64,000 bases of DNA from Achromobacter sp. B7. GTDB lineage: Bacteria > Pseudomonadota > Gammaproteobacteria > Burkholderiales > Burkholderiaceae_B. Shown piece after piece: positions 19,533 through 28,204 of the stretch; position 1 is the stretch's first letter, and every line of letters begins with the position of its first letter. The translations under genes and the position numbers were made by a program. The stretch lies in contig NZ_CP032084.1 in assembly GCF_003600685.1 (NCBI RefSeq), positions 1,240,001 through 1,304,000 on the forward strand, in the 5' to 3' direction. The notes below the pieces were generated by a model. It was not told where the DNA came from and did not search any database. It saw only the letters and a list, made by a program, of their open reading frames with translations.

Positions 19533-19862
19533 ATGAACCAGACGCTGGCGGTATGGCTGTTGATCGCGCTGGCTTTGGTCAGCGCCAACCTGCCGTTCCT
19601 GACCGAACGCGTGTTCGCCGTCTTGCCCTTCAAGCAGGGCGGGGCGGTGACGGTCAAGCCGTTCTGGATGCGACTGGTGGAAGTGCTGGTGTTCTACGCG
19701 CTGGTTGGCGCCTTGGGTTTCACCTTCGAGTCCACGCTGGGCAATCGGTTTGCCCAGACGTGGGAGTTCTACGCGATTACCCTTAGCCTGTATCTGGTGC
19801 TGGCCTATCCAGGCTTTGTGTACCGCTATTTGTTCAAGCGTCACCCTCGCTTGCGGGTGTAA
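19533..19862 (+). CDS. DUF2818 membrane protein downstream of complex I
   Basis: The 109-residue protein has three predicted transmembrane segments (about 4-22, 49-66 and 80-98). It resembles the DUF2818 family, which from memory is found in betaproteobacteria and often sits right after nuoN. SANLPFLTERVF and GFVYRYLFKRHP are the recognisable stretches. It starts 13 bases after the nuoN stop and ends just before the operon terminator, so it is the 15th gene of the transcript. Position suggests an accessory or assembly role for complex I, which is inference. No catalytic motif is visible. Confidence 0.8.
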   Translation: MNQTLAVWLLIALALVSANLPFLTERVFAVLPFKQGGAVTVKPFWMRLVEVLVFYALVGALGFTFESTLGNRFAQTWEFYAITLSLYLVLAYPGFVYRYLFKRHPRLRV

Positions 19863-19882
19863 AAGCCCCGCCAGTGCCTTGA

Positions 19883-19910
19883 AAACGCCCTACGGGGCGT
19901 TTTTCTTTTG
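19883..19910 (+). terminator. Terminator of the nuo operon
   Basis: The hairpin AACGCCC / GGGGCGTT is preceded by A residues and followed by TTTTTCTTTT, 21 bases after the DUF2818 stop. Confidence 0.9.
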
Positions 19911-20122
19911 GGTGCTTGAAACTCATCACACTTCAGGCCTCGCGGCTTGGAGAGGCTATGGCGGCGGCGGCGACCGTGTCCCCCTATGGGCCGCCACTGT
20001 TGTTTTTTCATCTTTTCGCGCGCCACTCAGCTTTCATTCAGGTGTCATTCAGCCGCCAGGATCAAAATCGCAACCTGTAAAAAAACAAGAATCGTTGCTA
20101 TTCACATTCTGGAGAAGCTGGT

Positions 20123-22399
20123 TTGAAGCCCCAAGATTCGTATTCGCTGAATACGCTCGCTACCTCGCTTGCCGCGGCCATTGCGGCGCCCGCCCTGTTC
20201 ATCAGCCCGTACGCCGCCGCGCAGTCCGCGGATTCCGGGGTGACGCAGCTTTCGCCGGTTCGGGTGGAGGGCGAAGGGTCTTCGTACCAGACCAGCACGG
20301 TGCCGTCGCCCAAAATGACGGCGCCGCTGCTCGACACGCCGCGCACGGTGCAGGTGGTGCCCAAGCAGGTGATCCAGGACCAGGCCGCATCAACGCTGCA
20401 AGACGTGCTGCGCAATTCGCCGGGCATCACGTTCGGCGCTGGCGAAGGCGGCCGTCCGGGCGGCGACTTGCCCATTATCCGTGGTCAGAATTCCGCGGGC
20501 AGCCTGTTCCTGGACGGCATCCGCGACAGCAGCACGCAGGTGCGCGACACCTTCAACCTGGAACAGGTGGAAGTCATCAAGGGCCCGGACTCGGTGTATT
20601 CGGGCCGGGGCGGCGCGGGCGGCAGCATCAACATGGTCAGCAAGGCGCCCAAGGTGACGGACTTCACTGAAGCCACCGCGCAGATCGGCACCGACAACAA
20701 CTATCGCGCCACCATCGACAGCAACTGGCGCCTGGCCGATAAGGCCGCGTTCCGCTTGAACGTGATGGGCAACAAGGGCGATGTGGCCGGCCGCGACAAT
20801 GCCGTGGATTTCGAACGCTGGGGCGTGGCACCGTCCTTGATGCTGGGCGTGGGTACGCCGACGCGCATCACGCTGAGCTACTACCACTATCAAGACGACA
20901 GCATGCCGGACTACTCCATCCCGTATGACCCCAAGACGGGGCAGCCGGTGACGGAGACCATGGGCGTCAGCCGCAAGTCGTTCTACGGCCTGACCGGGCG
21001 CGACTTCATGAAGACGCGCGACGACGTGGCCACCGTGGACTTCCAGCATGATTTTTCCGACAAGCTACAACTGCGCAACGTGACCCGCTATGGCCGTGGC
21101 ACGACGGACTTCGCCGCCACCAACCCGGACGACAGCAAGGGCAATGTGCCCAATGGGCTGGTGTACCGTGCCTTGAAGTCGGGTTACTACGTCACCAAGA
21201 GCTTCGCCAACCAGACCGACCTGACGGGTGAATTCGAGACGGGCAGCCTCAAGCATTCGTTCGACCTGGGCTTCGAATACAGCAACATCAAGCAGAACAA
21301 AGACGGCTACACCGAGTCGGGCGTGCCCGCCGGCGGCAGCAACTGCGTGACCGCCACCACCAATGGCCGCAACACCTACGCCAACCCCGCGTTGTGCGCG
21401 TCGTTGTGGGACCCGGACCCGGGGACCGACTATCCGGGCAAGCTGAACCGCAACAACAACCCCGCCCGCTACAACACCGACACGCTGGCCCTGTACGGCT
21501 TCGACACCATCAAGTTCAACGAACAGTGGCAGGCCAGCCTGGGCGCGCGCTGGGACAACTACCGCACCAGCGGCAGCAACATCGCCGCCGGCCGCAACGA
21601 CCCGGCCGGCACCCCGGCCTTCTACAGCACCAGCCGCGACGACAGCCTGTTCAACTATCAGGTCGGCCTGGCGTACAAGCCCGTGCCCAACGGCACCATC
21701 TACGCCACCTACGGCACCTCGTCCACGCCATCGGCCATTGCGGCGGGCGCGATCAGCGATGCCACGTCGATCAGCAATTCGTCGCTTGAACCCGAAAAGA
21801 GCCGCACCGTGGAAGTGGGCACCAAGTGGCAGGTCTTCGACGACCGGCTGACCTTGTCGGCAGCGGCTTTCCACGACACCCGCAAGAACACCAGCGTGGC
21901 CGTGTCGGCCACCGAAGTCGCGCAGGTGGGCGAGGCCAAGGTGCGCGGCATCGAACTGGGCTTCTCGGGCAACATCACGCCCCGATGGAACGTGTTTGGC
22001 GGCTATACCTTCATGGACAGCGAAATGACCAAGGGCGCTTACAACAGCGGCGCCGTCGGCCAGGACCTGCCCAACACCCCGCGCAACGCCTTCAGCCTGT
22101 GGACCACCTACAAGGTGCTGCCCAAGCTGACGGTGGGCGGCGGCGCCTATTACGTAGACAAGGTCTACGGCAATTCGGATGCCACCCGCAACGCGGACGG
22201 CACGCCCAAGGCGCGCTGGGTGCCGTCGTACTGGCGCTTTGACGCCATGGCAGCGTACGAATTCAACGAACACTATTCGGCGCAGCTGAACGTGCTGAAC
22301 CTGTTCGATGAAACGTACTACACCAAGGCCTACGCGGCGCACTATGCGGCGCTGGGTACGGGGCGCGCGGCGTTGCTGACGCTGAAGATGCGTTACTGA
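20123..22399 (+). CDS. TonB-dependent outer-membrane receptor, catecholate siderophore type
   Basis: The product has 758 residues: a signal peptide ending near AAAQS (about residue 35), a plug domain at about 60-170 (DTPRTVQVVPKQVI, DVLRNSPGITFGAGEGG, LFLDGIRD, VEVIKGPDSVYSGRGGAGG), then a 22-strand barrel ending in phenyl/aromatic LTLKMRY. The plug pattern is closest to Fiu/Bfr-type ferric catecholate receptors. Energy from TonB-ExbBD would drive ferric-siderophore import. I chose a TTG start because GGAG at 20111-20114 sits 8 bases before it and no ATG fits before the signal peptide. The gene is monocistronic. No convincing Fur box was found upstream. Confidence 0.9.
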   Translation: MKPQDSYSLNTLATSLAAAIAAPALFISPYAAAQSADSGVTQLSPVRVEGEGSSYQTSTVPSPKMTAPLLDTPRTVQVVPKQVIQDQAASTLQDVLRNSPGITFGAGEGGRPGGDLPIIRGQNSAGSLFLDGIRDSSTQVRDTFNLEQVEVIKGPDSVYSGRGGAGGSINMVSKAPKVTDFTEATAQIGTDNNYRATIDSNWRLADKAAFRLNVMGNKGDVAGRDNAVDFERWGVAPSLMLGVGTPTRITLSYYHYQDDSMPDYSIPYDPKTGQPVTETMGVSRKSFYGLTGRDFMKTRDDVATVDFQHDFSDKLQLRNVTRYGRGTTDFAATNPDDSKGNVPNGLVYRALKSGYYVTKSFANQTDLTGEFETGSLKHSFDLGFEYSNIKQNKDGYTESGVPAGGSNCVTATTNGRNTYANPALCASLWDPDPGTDYPGKLNRNNNPARYNTDTLALYGFDTIKFNEQWQASLGARWDNYRTSGSNIAAGRNDPAGTPAFYSTSRDDSLFNYQVGLAYKPVPNGTIYATYGTSSTPSAIAAGAISDATSISNSSLEPEKSRTVEVGTKWQVFDDRLTLSAAAFHDTRKNTSVAVSATEVAQVGEAKVRGIELGFSGNITPRWNVFGGYTFMDSEMTKGAYNSGAVGQDLPNTPRNAFSLWTTYKVLPKLTVGGGAYYVDKVYGNSDATRNADGTPKARWVPSYWRFDAMAAYEFNEHYSAQLNVLNLFDETYYTKAYAAHYAALGTGRAALLTLKMRY

Positions 22400-22440
22400 T
22401 CAGAGGCGAAATCAAACGCCAAAATCAGACGCTGGGATGA

Positions 22441-22473
22441 AAAATAGCCACCTCGGAAGGTGGCTATTTTTTT
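22441..22473. terminator. Bidirectional terminator between the TonB receptor and serB
   Basis: The stem AAAATAGCCACCT / AGGTGGCTATTTT with a 4-base loop has A and T runs on both sides. It can stop transcription from the receptor gene on the plus strand and from mfd-serB on the minus strand, which converge here. Confidence 0.9.
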
Positions 22474-22511
22474 GCTGCCTGGCGCTACGGCGCGATCGGC
22501 TTCTGACCCGA

Positions 22512-23369
22512 TCAGCTTTCAAACCAGTTCAACACCCCATCCAGCCCCGTGACGTTCAAGGCAAAGCGCGTCTGCTCGCGCACGACCGGCTTGGCGTGAT
22601 AGGCCACCGGGAAGCCCGCGGCGCCTAGCATCAGCAGGTCGTTTGCGCCATCACCGATGGCGATGATCTGGTCTTTGGTGGCGCCGTGCGTGCGCGCGAA
22701 TTCGCGCAGGTAGACGGCCTTGGCCTGGGCGTCCAGGATGTCGCCCAGCACGTGGCCCGTCAGCACGCCGTTGTCGATTTCCAGCGTGTTGGCGTGGGCG
22801 CTGTCCAGGTTCAAGCGTTCGCGCAGGCGATCGGTGAAGAAGGTGAAGCCACCCGAAACCAGCAGGACCTTGATGCCCGCGGCTTGCGCGGTGGAAACCA
22901 GGCGTTCGGCGCCCGGGTTCAGGCGCAGCTTTTCCACATAGACCTGTTCCAGCGCTGCGGCCGGCACGCCCTTGAGCAGCGCGACGCGGCGGCGCAGGCT
23001 TTCCGCGAAGTCCTTGATTTGGCCGCGCATGGCGGCTTCGGTAATTTCCGACACCTTGTCTTTGACGCCCACCACGCCCGCGATCTCGTCGATGCATTCG
23101 ATGTTGATCAGCGTCGAGTCCATGTCCATCGCCAGCACTTTGCACTGCGACAGTTTCAGCCCGGCGGGCAGGAACGCCGCGTCGACACCGTTGCGGTCGG
23201 CCCAGGCCACCACTTCGGCGCGGGTCAGCGCATCGTGCTGCACGTCCAGCAGGCGGGCGGCGGTGTTGCTGATGCGCGCCACGCCCTGGGCCTGGGCCAA
23301 CGCGGCCAGCTGTTCCGCGTGTTCGACGGTCAGGCCGGGGGATTGGACGACTAAGTGATGGGTGGTCAT
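22512..23369 (-). CDS. serB: Phosphoserine phosphatase
   Basis: The 285-residue HAD-superfamily enzyme removes phosphate from O-phospho-L-serine in the last step of serine synthesis. The nucleophile motif DMDST is at residues 82-86 (D82 nucleophile, D84 general acid). LLVSGGF (motif 2), the conserved lysine of the third motif and GDGANDLLML (metal-binding motif) follow. The first 80 residues form the ACT-like N-terminal region seen in SerB proteins. It starts 24 bases after mfd, so the two are probably one transcript. Confidence 0.95.
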   Translation of the reverse strand: MTTHHLVVQSPGLTVEHAEQLAALAQAQGVARISNTAARLLDVQHDALTRAEVVAWADRNGVDAAFLPAGLKLSQCKVLAMDMDSTLINIECIDEIAGVVGVKDKVSEITEAAMRGQIKDFAESLRRRVALLKGVPAAALEQVYVEKLRLNPGAERLVSTAQAAGIKVLLVSGGFTFFTDRLRERLNLDSAHANTLEIDNGVLTGHVLGDILDAQAKAVYLREFARTHGATKDQIIAIGDGANDLLMLGAAGFPVAYHAKPVVREQTRFALNVTGLDGVLNWFES

Positions 23370-23393
23370 AAGAAAAAGGAAGGGTCGGGGGAA

Positions 23394-26300
23394 TTACTTC
23401 AAGGCACGCAGCACGGCGCGGATGGCGTCTGAGCGGGCGGGGATCTGCGCGGCTTTGATCTCAACGCGCAATTTATCCTGTCCTGCCAGTTTGATGTTGC
23501 GTTGGCGCTGCACCAGTTCAATGATGCGCGCGGGGTCAACGCTGGTCTTGGGGCCGAACTGAATCAGTGCCTGCGTCTCGCTGGCGTCGATCTTGACGAT
23601 GCCCAGCGGTTGCGCCGCCAGACGCAGGCGATGCGTCGTCAGCAGCGTTTGCGCGGCTTCGGGCAGCTTGCCGAAGCGGTCGATCAGTTCTTCCTGGATG
23701 TGGATCAGGTCGTCTTCATCGGCCGCGTGAGCCAGGCGCTTGTAGATGCCCAGGCGTGCATGCACGTCGGCGCAATAGTCGGACGGCAGCAGGGCCGGGG
23801 CGTGCAGGTTGACTTCGCACGCCAGGTTGAACGGCGCGTCCAGGTCGGGTTCTTCGCCCACGCGCAGCGCGCGCACGGCTTCGTTGAGCATCTCGTTGTA
23901 CATCGAGAAGCCCACTTCCTGAATGTTGCCCGACTGCGAATCGCCCAGCACTTCGCCGGTGCCGCGGATTTCCAGGTCGTGCATGGCCAGGTAGAAACCG
24001 GAACCCAGTTCCTCCATGGCCTGAATCGCTTCCAGGCGCTTCTTCGCGTTGGTGGTGATGGCGTCTTCGCCCGGCGTCAGCAGGTAGGCGTACGCCTGGT
24101 GGTGCGACCGGCCCACGCGCCCACGCAGCTGATGCAGCTGCGCCAGCCCGAAGCGGTCGGCGCGGTGGATGACGATGGTGTTGGCGCTGGGCACGTCAAT
24201 GCCCGTTTCGATGATGGTGGTGCACAGCAGCACGTTGTAGCGCTGCTGGTAGAAGCCCTTCATTACCTGTTCCAGCTCGCGCTCGGGCATCTGCCCGTGC
24301 GCGACCGCGATGCGCGCCTCGGGCACCAGTTCTTCCAGCCGGGCGCGCCGGTTGTGGATGGTTTCCACTTCGTTATGCAGGAAGTAGCACTGGCCGCCGC
24401 GCTTGAGCTCGCGCAGCAGCGCTTCGCGCAGCGTGCTGCCGTCTTCCCGGCGCACGAACGTCTTGATGGCCAGGCGCTTCTGGGGCGCGGTGGCGATCAC
24501 GGAGAAGTCCCGGATGCCCTCCAGCGACATGCCCAGCGTGCGCGGAATCGGCGTGGCCGTCAGCGTCAGCACGTCGACTTCGGCTCGCAGCGCCTTCAGC
24601 GCTTCTTTCTGCCGGACGCCAAAACGGTGCTCTTCGTCGATGATGACCAGGCCCAGGCGTTTGAACTTCACGTCCTTGGACAGGATCTTGTGCGTGCCTA
24701 TCACGATGTCGACGCGGCCGTCGTTGATGCCTTCGACGGCGGCCGCCACTTCCTTGCCGGAACGGAAACGCGACAGCTCAACGACGCGCACCGGCCAATC
24801 GGCGAAGCGGTCGGAAAACGTCTGTGCGTGCTGTTCGGCCAGCAGCGTGGTCGGGCAGAGCAGGGCGACCTGCTTGCCGTTGGCCACGGCCAGGAAGGCG
24901 GCGCGCAAGGCAACTTCCGTTTTCCCGAAACCGACGTCGCCGCACACCAGCCGGTCCATCGGGCGGCCCGACGTCATGTCGGCAATCACGGCTTCGATGG
25001 CGGCGGCCTGGTCAACGGTTTCTTCAAAGCCGAAGCCTTCGGCGAAGGCCTGATAGTCGTTCAGCGGCAAGTTGAACGCAAAGCCCTCGCGCGCGGCGCG
25101 CTGCGCATACAGCGCCAGCAGCTCGGCGGCCGTGTCGCGCACCTGCTTGGCGGCCTTGCGGCGAGCCTTGTCCCACTGGCCCGAACCCAGCTGATGCAGC
25201 GGCGCCGCATCGGGGTCCGCGCCGCTGTAGCGGGCGATCACGTGCAGCTGCGATACGGGCACGTACAGCGTGCTGCCGTTGGCGTATTCAAGATGCAGGA
25301 ATTCCATCTCGCCTTCGCCCATGTCCATGTTGACCAGCCCGTGATAGCGGCCGATGCCGTGCTGGGCGTGGACGACGGGGTCGCCGGCGCGCAGTTCGGA
25401 CAGGTCGCGCACCATGGCTTCGACGTTGCTGGCCCGTTCCTGGTCGCGCTTGCCGCGGCGCCCCGTGCCGGCGTGGCCCGGGTACAGGTCGTTTTCGGTC
25501 AGGAAGGCCAGATTCGCCTGGGGCAGGCCGAAGCCCGTGGCCAGCGGCGCGGCCACGATGCCGAAGTTGGCGTCGGACGCCAGGAACGCTTCGATGGTGT
25601 CGGGCTGCGCATCGGGCGTAACGCCGAACTCGTTCAGCATCTGCACCAGCGTTTCGCGCCGGCCGGCGGAGTCGGCGCACAGCAGCACCCGGGTCTGACG
25701 CGTTTGCACCAGGGCACGAAGTTTGGCGATGGGGTCGTCGGAACGGCGCGCCACGCTCACATCGGGCACGGCGCGAAAGTCCGGGTGCGGGTCGCCGGCG
25801 GTCAACGACAGACGGCGGAATTCCTTCAAGCGCGTGTACAGCGTTTCGCTATCCAGGAACAGAGCCGAAGGCGGCAGGACGGGGCGCTCGCGATCGCTCT
25901 TCAAGAAGCCGTAGCGGCTGGACGTGTCCTGGTTGAAGCGCTGGATGGCGTCATCGATATCGCCGACGGTGACGGTGACCGTGCCCGTGGTCAGGTAGTC
26001 GAACAGCGTGGCGGTTTCTTCGAAGAACAGCGGCAGGTAGTATTCCACGCCGGCGAACGGGATGCCGTTGCCGATGTCCTTGTAGGGCAGGGCGCGCGAC
26101 GGGTCGCCTTCGAACACTTCCCGGAAGCGCGCGCGAAAGCGGGTCCGCGAATCTTCGTCCATCGGGAATTCGCGCCCGGGCAGCAGCTGCACTTCGCGCA
26201 CGGGGTACAGGCTGCGCTGCGTATCCACGTCGAAGCTGCGGATGGTTTCGATTTCGTCATCGAACAGGTCCAGCCGGTAGGGCACCACCGACCCCATCGG

Positions 26301-26876
26301 GAACAGGTCGATCAGCCCGCCGCGCAGGCAGAATTCGCCCGGCGCCGTGACCTGGGTGACGTGGTTGTAGTTGGCCAGCGTCAATTGCGCGCGCAAGGCG
26401 GCTTCGTTCAGCTTGTCTTTCTGCTTGAACGAAAACGTGTAGGCCGCCAGGAACGAGGGCGGCGCCAGCCGATACAGCGCGGTGGTGATCGGCACCGTCA
26501 GCACGTCCACCGTTTTCATCATCAGCGAATGCAGGGTATGCAAGCGCTGGGAAATCAAGTCCTGGTGGGGCGAAAACGCGTCGTAGGGCAGGGTTTCCCA
26601 GTCGGGCAGCTGGCGCACGCGCAGGTCGGGGGCAAACAGCTGGATTTCTTCGGCCAGCCGCTGGGCCTCTACCGGTTCGGCCGTCAGGATGACCAGCGGC
26701 GCCTGTGCCTGCCGGGCCAAGTCTGCCAGCAACCAGGCGTCGCCGGAGCCGGGCGGCCGGGGCTGCGCATAGCGCGCGCCGGGTTTCAGCGCGGACAAAG
26801 TAGGGGCGGTCGCGGGGACGGGCGGCGCGGCGGTGACGGGGGAAGTGGCGGTGGGCATCAGGGTGGAAGCAGGCAT
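23394..26876 (-). CDS. mfd: Transcription-repair coupling factor
   Basis: The roughly 1160-residue SF2 translocase removes RNA polymerase stalled at lesions and recruits UvrA. It has an N-terminal UvrB-like region, a CarD/RNA-polymerase-interacting module around residue 500 (GDPVVHAQHGIGRYHGL), Walker A CGDVGFGKTEVALRAAF at about 640, the DEEH box (VIIDEEHRFGV) near 745, and helicase C-terminal motifs QLRGRVGRS. The C-terminal TRCF domain includes DYCADVHARLGIYKRLA. I chose the ATG at 26876; an ATG at 26856 is possible and an upstream ATG at 26918 overlaps ispD. It is divergent from ispD with about 29 bases between starts. Confidence 0.94.
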   Translation of the reverse strand: MPASTLMPTATSPVTAAPPVPATAPTLSALKPGARYAQPRPPGSGDAWLLADLARQAQAPLVILTAEPVEAQRLAEEIQLFAPDLRVRQLPDWETLPYDAFSPHQDLISQRLHTLHSLMMKTVDVLTVPITTALYRLAPPSFLAAYTFSFKQKDKLNEAALRAQLTLANYNHVTQVTAPGEFCLRGGLIDLFPMGSVVPYRLDLFDDEIETIRSFDVDTQRSLYPVREVQLLPGREFPMDEDSRTRFRARFREVFEGDPSRALPYKDIGNGIPFAGVEYYLPLFFEETATLFDYLTTGTVTVTVGDIDDAIQRFNQDTSSRYGFLKSDRERPVLPPSALFLDSETLYTRLKEFRRLSLTAGDPHPDFRAVPDVSVARRSDDPIAKLRALVQTRQTRVLLCADSAGRRETLVQMLNEFGVTPDAQPDTIEAFLASDANFGIVAAPLATGFGLPQANLAFLTENDLYPGHAGTGRRGKRDQERASNVEAMVRDLSELRAGDPVVHAQHGIGRYHGLVNMDMGEGEMEFLHLEYANGSTLYVPVSQLHVIARYSGADPDAAPLHQLGSGQWDKARRKAAKQVRDTAAELLALYAQRAAREGFAFNLPLNDYQAFAEGFGFEETVDQAAAIEAVIADMTSGRPMDRLVCGDVGFGKTEVALRAAFLAVANGKQVALLCPTTLLAEQHAQTFSDRFADWPVRVVELSRFRSGKEVAAAVEGINDGRVDIVIGTHKILSKDVKFKRLGLVIIDEEHRFGVRQKEALKALRAEVDVLTLTATPIPRTLGMSLEGIRDFSVIATAPQKRLAIKTFVRREDGSTLREALLRELKRGGQCYFLHNEVETIHNRRARLEELVPEARIAVAHGQMPERELEQVMKGFYQQRYNVLLCTTIIETGIDVPSANTIVIHRADRFGLAQLHQLRGRVGRSHHQAYAYLLTPGEDAITTNAKKRLEAIQAMEELGSGFYLAMHDLEIRGTGEVLGDSQSGNIQEVGFSMYNEMLNEAVRALRVGEEPDLDAPFNLACEVNLHAPALLPSDYCADVHARLGIYKRLAHAADEDDLIHIQEELIDRFGKLPEAAQTLLTTHRLRLAAQPLGIVKIDASETQALIQFGPKTSVDPARIIELVQRQRNIKLAGQDKLRVEIKAAQIPARSDAIRAVLRALK

Positions 26877-26905
26877 CAAGCGGAAGATTATAAAATCACC
26901 GCACC

Positions 26906-27589
26906 ATGTCTGACTCAATCATTGCGATCGTTCCCGCAGCGGGCGTTGGCGCCCGCGCCAGCCAGCCCGGCGTCGAACCCGTTCCCAAGCAATACCGTCC
27001 ATTGGCCGGACAGCCCATGTTGCGCCATGCGGTGAGTGCGCTGCTGGCCGATGAGCGCGTTTCGCAGGTACGCGTGGCCGTGACGCCCGGCGACGGCTGG
27101 GTCGACGCGGCGCTGGCCGGCTTGCCGCGCACGGTGTGGCGGGCCTGCGGCGGCGCTACGCGAGCCGACACCGTGGCGGGCGCCTTGGCCGAAAGCGGCG
27201 TGGCCGACGACACCTGGGTGCTGGTGCACGATGCGGCGCGGCCCGGGCTGCCCCAGGCCGCCTTGCGCCGCCTGATCGACGCCTGTCTGGCCGACCCCGT
27301 GGGCGGCTTGTTGGCGTTACCGGTCGCCGACACCGTCAAGGGCGGGCGCGACCGGGTCGAACGCACGCTGGATCGCAATGGGCTGTGGCTGGCGCAGACC
27401 CCGCAAATGTTTCGGGCCGGCGTGCTGCGCGATGCGCTGACGGCGGCCTCTGTGAATGGCGTCACGGTCACCGACGAGGCCTCGGCCCTGGAGGCCGCCG
27501 GCTATGCGCCGCTGCTGGTCCCCGGTGCCTTGCGCAACTTCAAGGTGACTTGGCCGGATGATTTTGAACTGATGGAAAAATGGCTATGA
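26906..27589 (+). CDS. ispD: 2-C-methyl-D-erythritol 4-phosphate cytidylyltransferase
   Basis: The 227-residue enzyme of the MEP isoprenoid pathway adds CMP from CTP to methylerythritol phosphate. The N-terminal nucleotide-binding segment [12 protein letters not shown] is followed by the PKQY motif, then VLVHDAARP, and Q-TPQ-F near residue 170 (LAQTPQMF). Length is typical. ispF overlaps its end, the common arrangement in proteobacteria. Confidence 0.96.
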   Translation: MSDSIIAIVPAAGVGARASQPGVEPVPKQYRPLAGQPMLRHAVSALLADERVSQVRVAVTPGDGWVDAALAGLPRTVWRACGGATRADTVAGALAESGVADDTWVLVHDAARPGLPQAALRRLIDACLADPVGGLLALPVADTVKGGRDRVERTLDRNGLWLAQTPQMFRAGVLRDALTAASVNGVTVTDEASALEAAGYAPLLVPGALRNFKVTWPDDFELMEKWL

Positions 27590-28077
27590 GCATTCCTTTT
27601 CGCGTCGGGCAGGGCTTTGACGTGCACGCGCTGGTGGCGGGCCGGCCGCTGATCATCGGCGGCGTGACGATCCCGCACACGCACGGCCTGCTGGGCCATT
27701 CCGATGCGGACGTGCTGTTGCACGCCATCACCGACGCGCTGCTGGGCGCGGCGGGCTTGGGCGATATCGGCCGGCATTTCCCGGACACGGACCCGGCCTT
27801 CAAGGGCGCGGATAGCCGCGTGCTGCTGCGCGAAGCCATGGCGCGTGTGCGCGCGGCGGGCTGGGCGCCCGTCAACATCGATGCGACGTTGCACGCGCAG
27901 GCGCCCAAGATCGGCCCGCACGCGCCTGCCATGGTGAGGAACATTGCCGCCGACACCGGTCTGCCCGAAGCCGACGTGAACATCAAGGCCAAGACCAACG
28001 AGGGCCTGGGCTACCTGGGCCGCAAGGAAGGCATCGCGGCGACCGTGGTGGCGTTGTTGGCGCGTGTCGACAGTTGA
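27586..28077 (+). CDS. ispF: 2-C-methyl-D-erythritol 2,4-cyclodiphosphate synthase
   Basis: The 163-residue enzyme cyclises CDP-methylerythritol phosphate in the MEP pathway. It has [11 protein letters not shown] at the N-terminus (Asp and His bind zinc), [18 protein letters not shown] and [20 protein letters not shown] at the C-terminus. I prefer the ATG at 27586, which overlaps the ispD stop (ATGA) and gives the usual [10 protein letters not shown] start. An ATG at 27580 would add two residues. Confidence 0.96.
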   Translation: MSIPFRVGQGFDVHALVAGRPLIIGGVTIPHTHGLLGHSDADVLLHAITDALLGAAGLGDIGRHFPDTDPAFKGADSRVLLREAMARVRAAGWAPVNIDATLHAQAPKIGPHAPAMVRNIAADTGLPEADVNIKAKTNEGLGYLGRKEGIAATVVALLARVDS

Positions 28078-28204
28078 GGCGTGTGCCGGCCCCTTGCAAG
28101 GGCGTCATTTACTTTGGCATACATCTTTAACAAATAAATAAGCGGGTCCATATGATTCGGAATATTCTGCGCGCTATCTAAATCGGATCACATGAGATAT
28201 TCGG

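Noticed and set aside
16460..19657. A very long minus-strand open frame (about 1065 codons) antisense to nuoM and nuoN
   Set aside because: Its product is Gln/His/Arg-rich without domains, a typical shadow of high-GC coding on the other strand; nuoM and nuoN are certain.
20040..20122. Possible Fur box upstream of the TonB receptor (around GAATCGTTGCTATTC)
   Set aside because: Only a few positions match the Fur consensus; not enough to call a site, though iron control is likely by function.
23502..27035. A plus-strand open frame of about 1177 codons opposite mfd
   Set aside because: Mfd is conserved throughout; the opposite frame has biased composition and no family motif.
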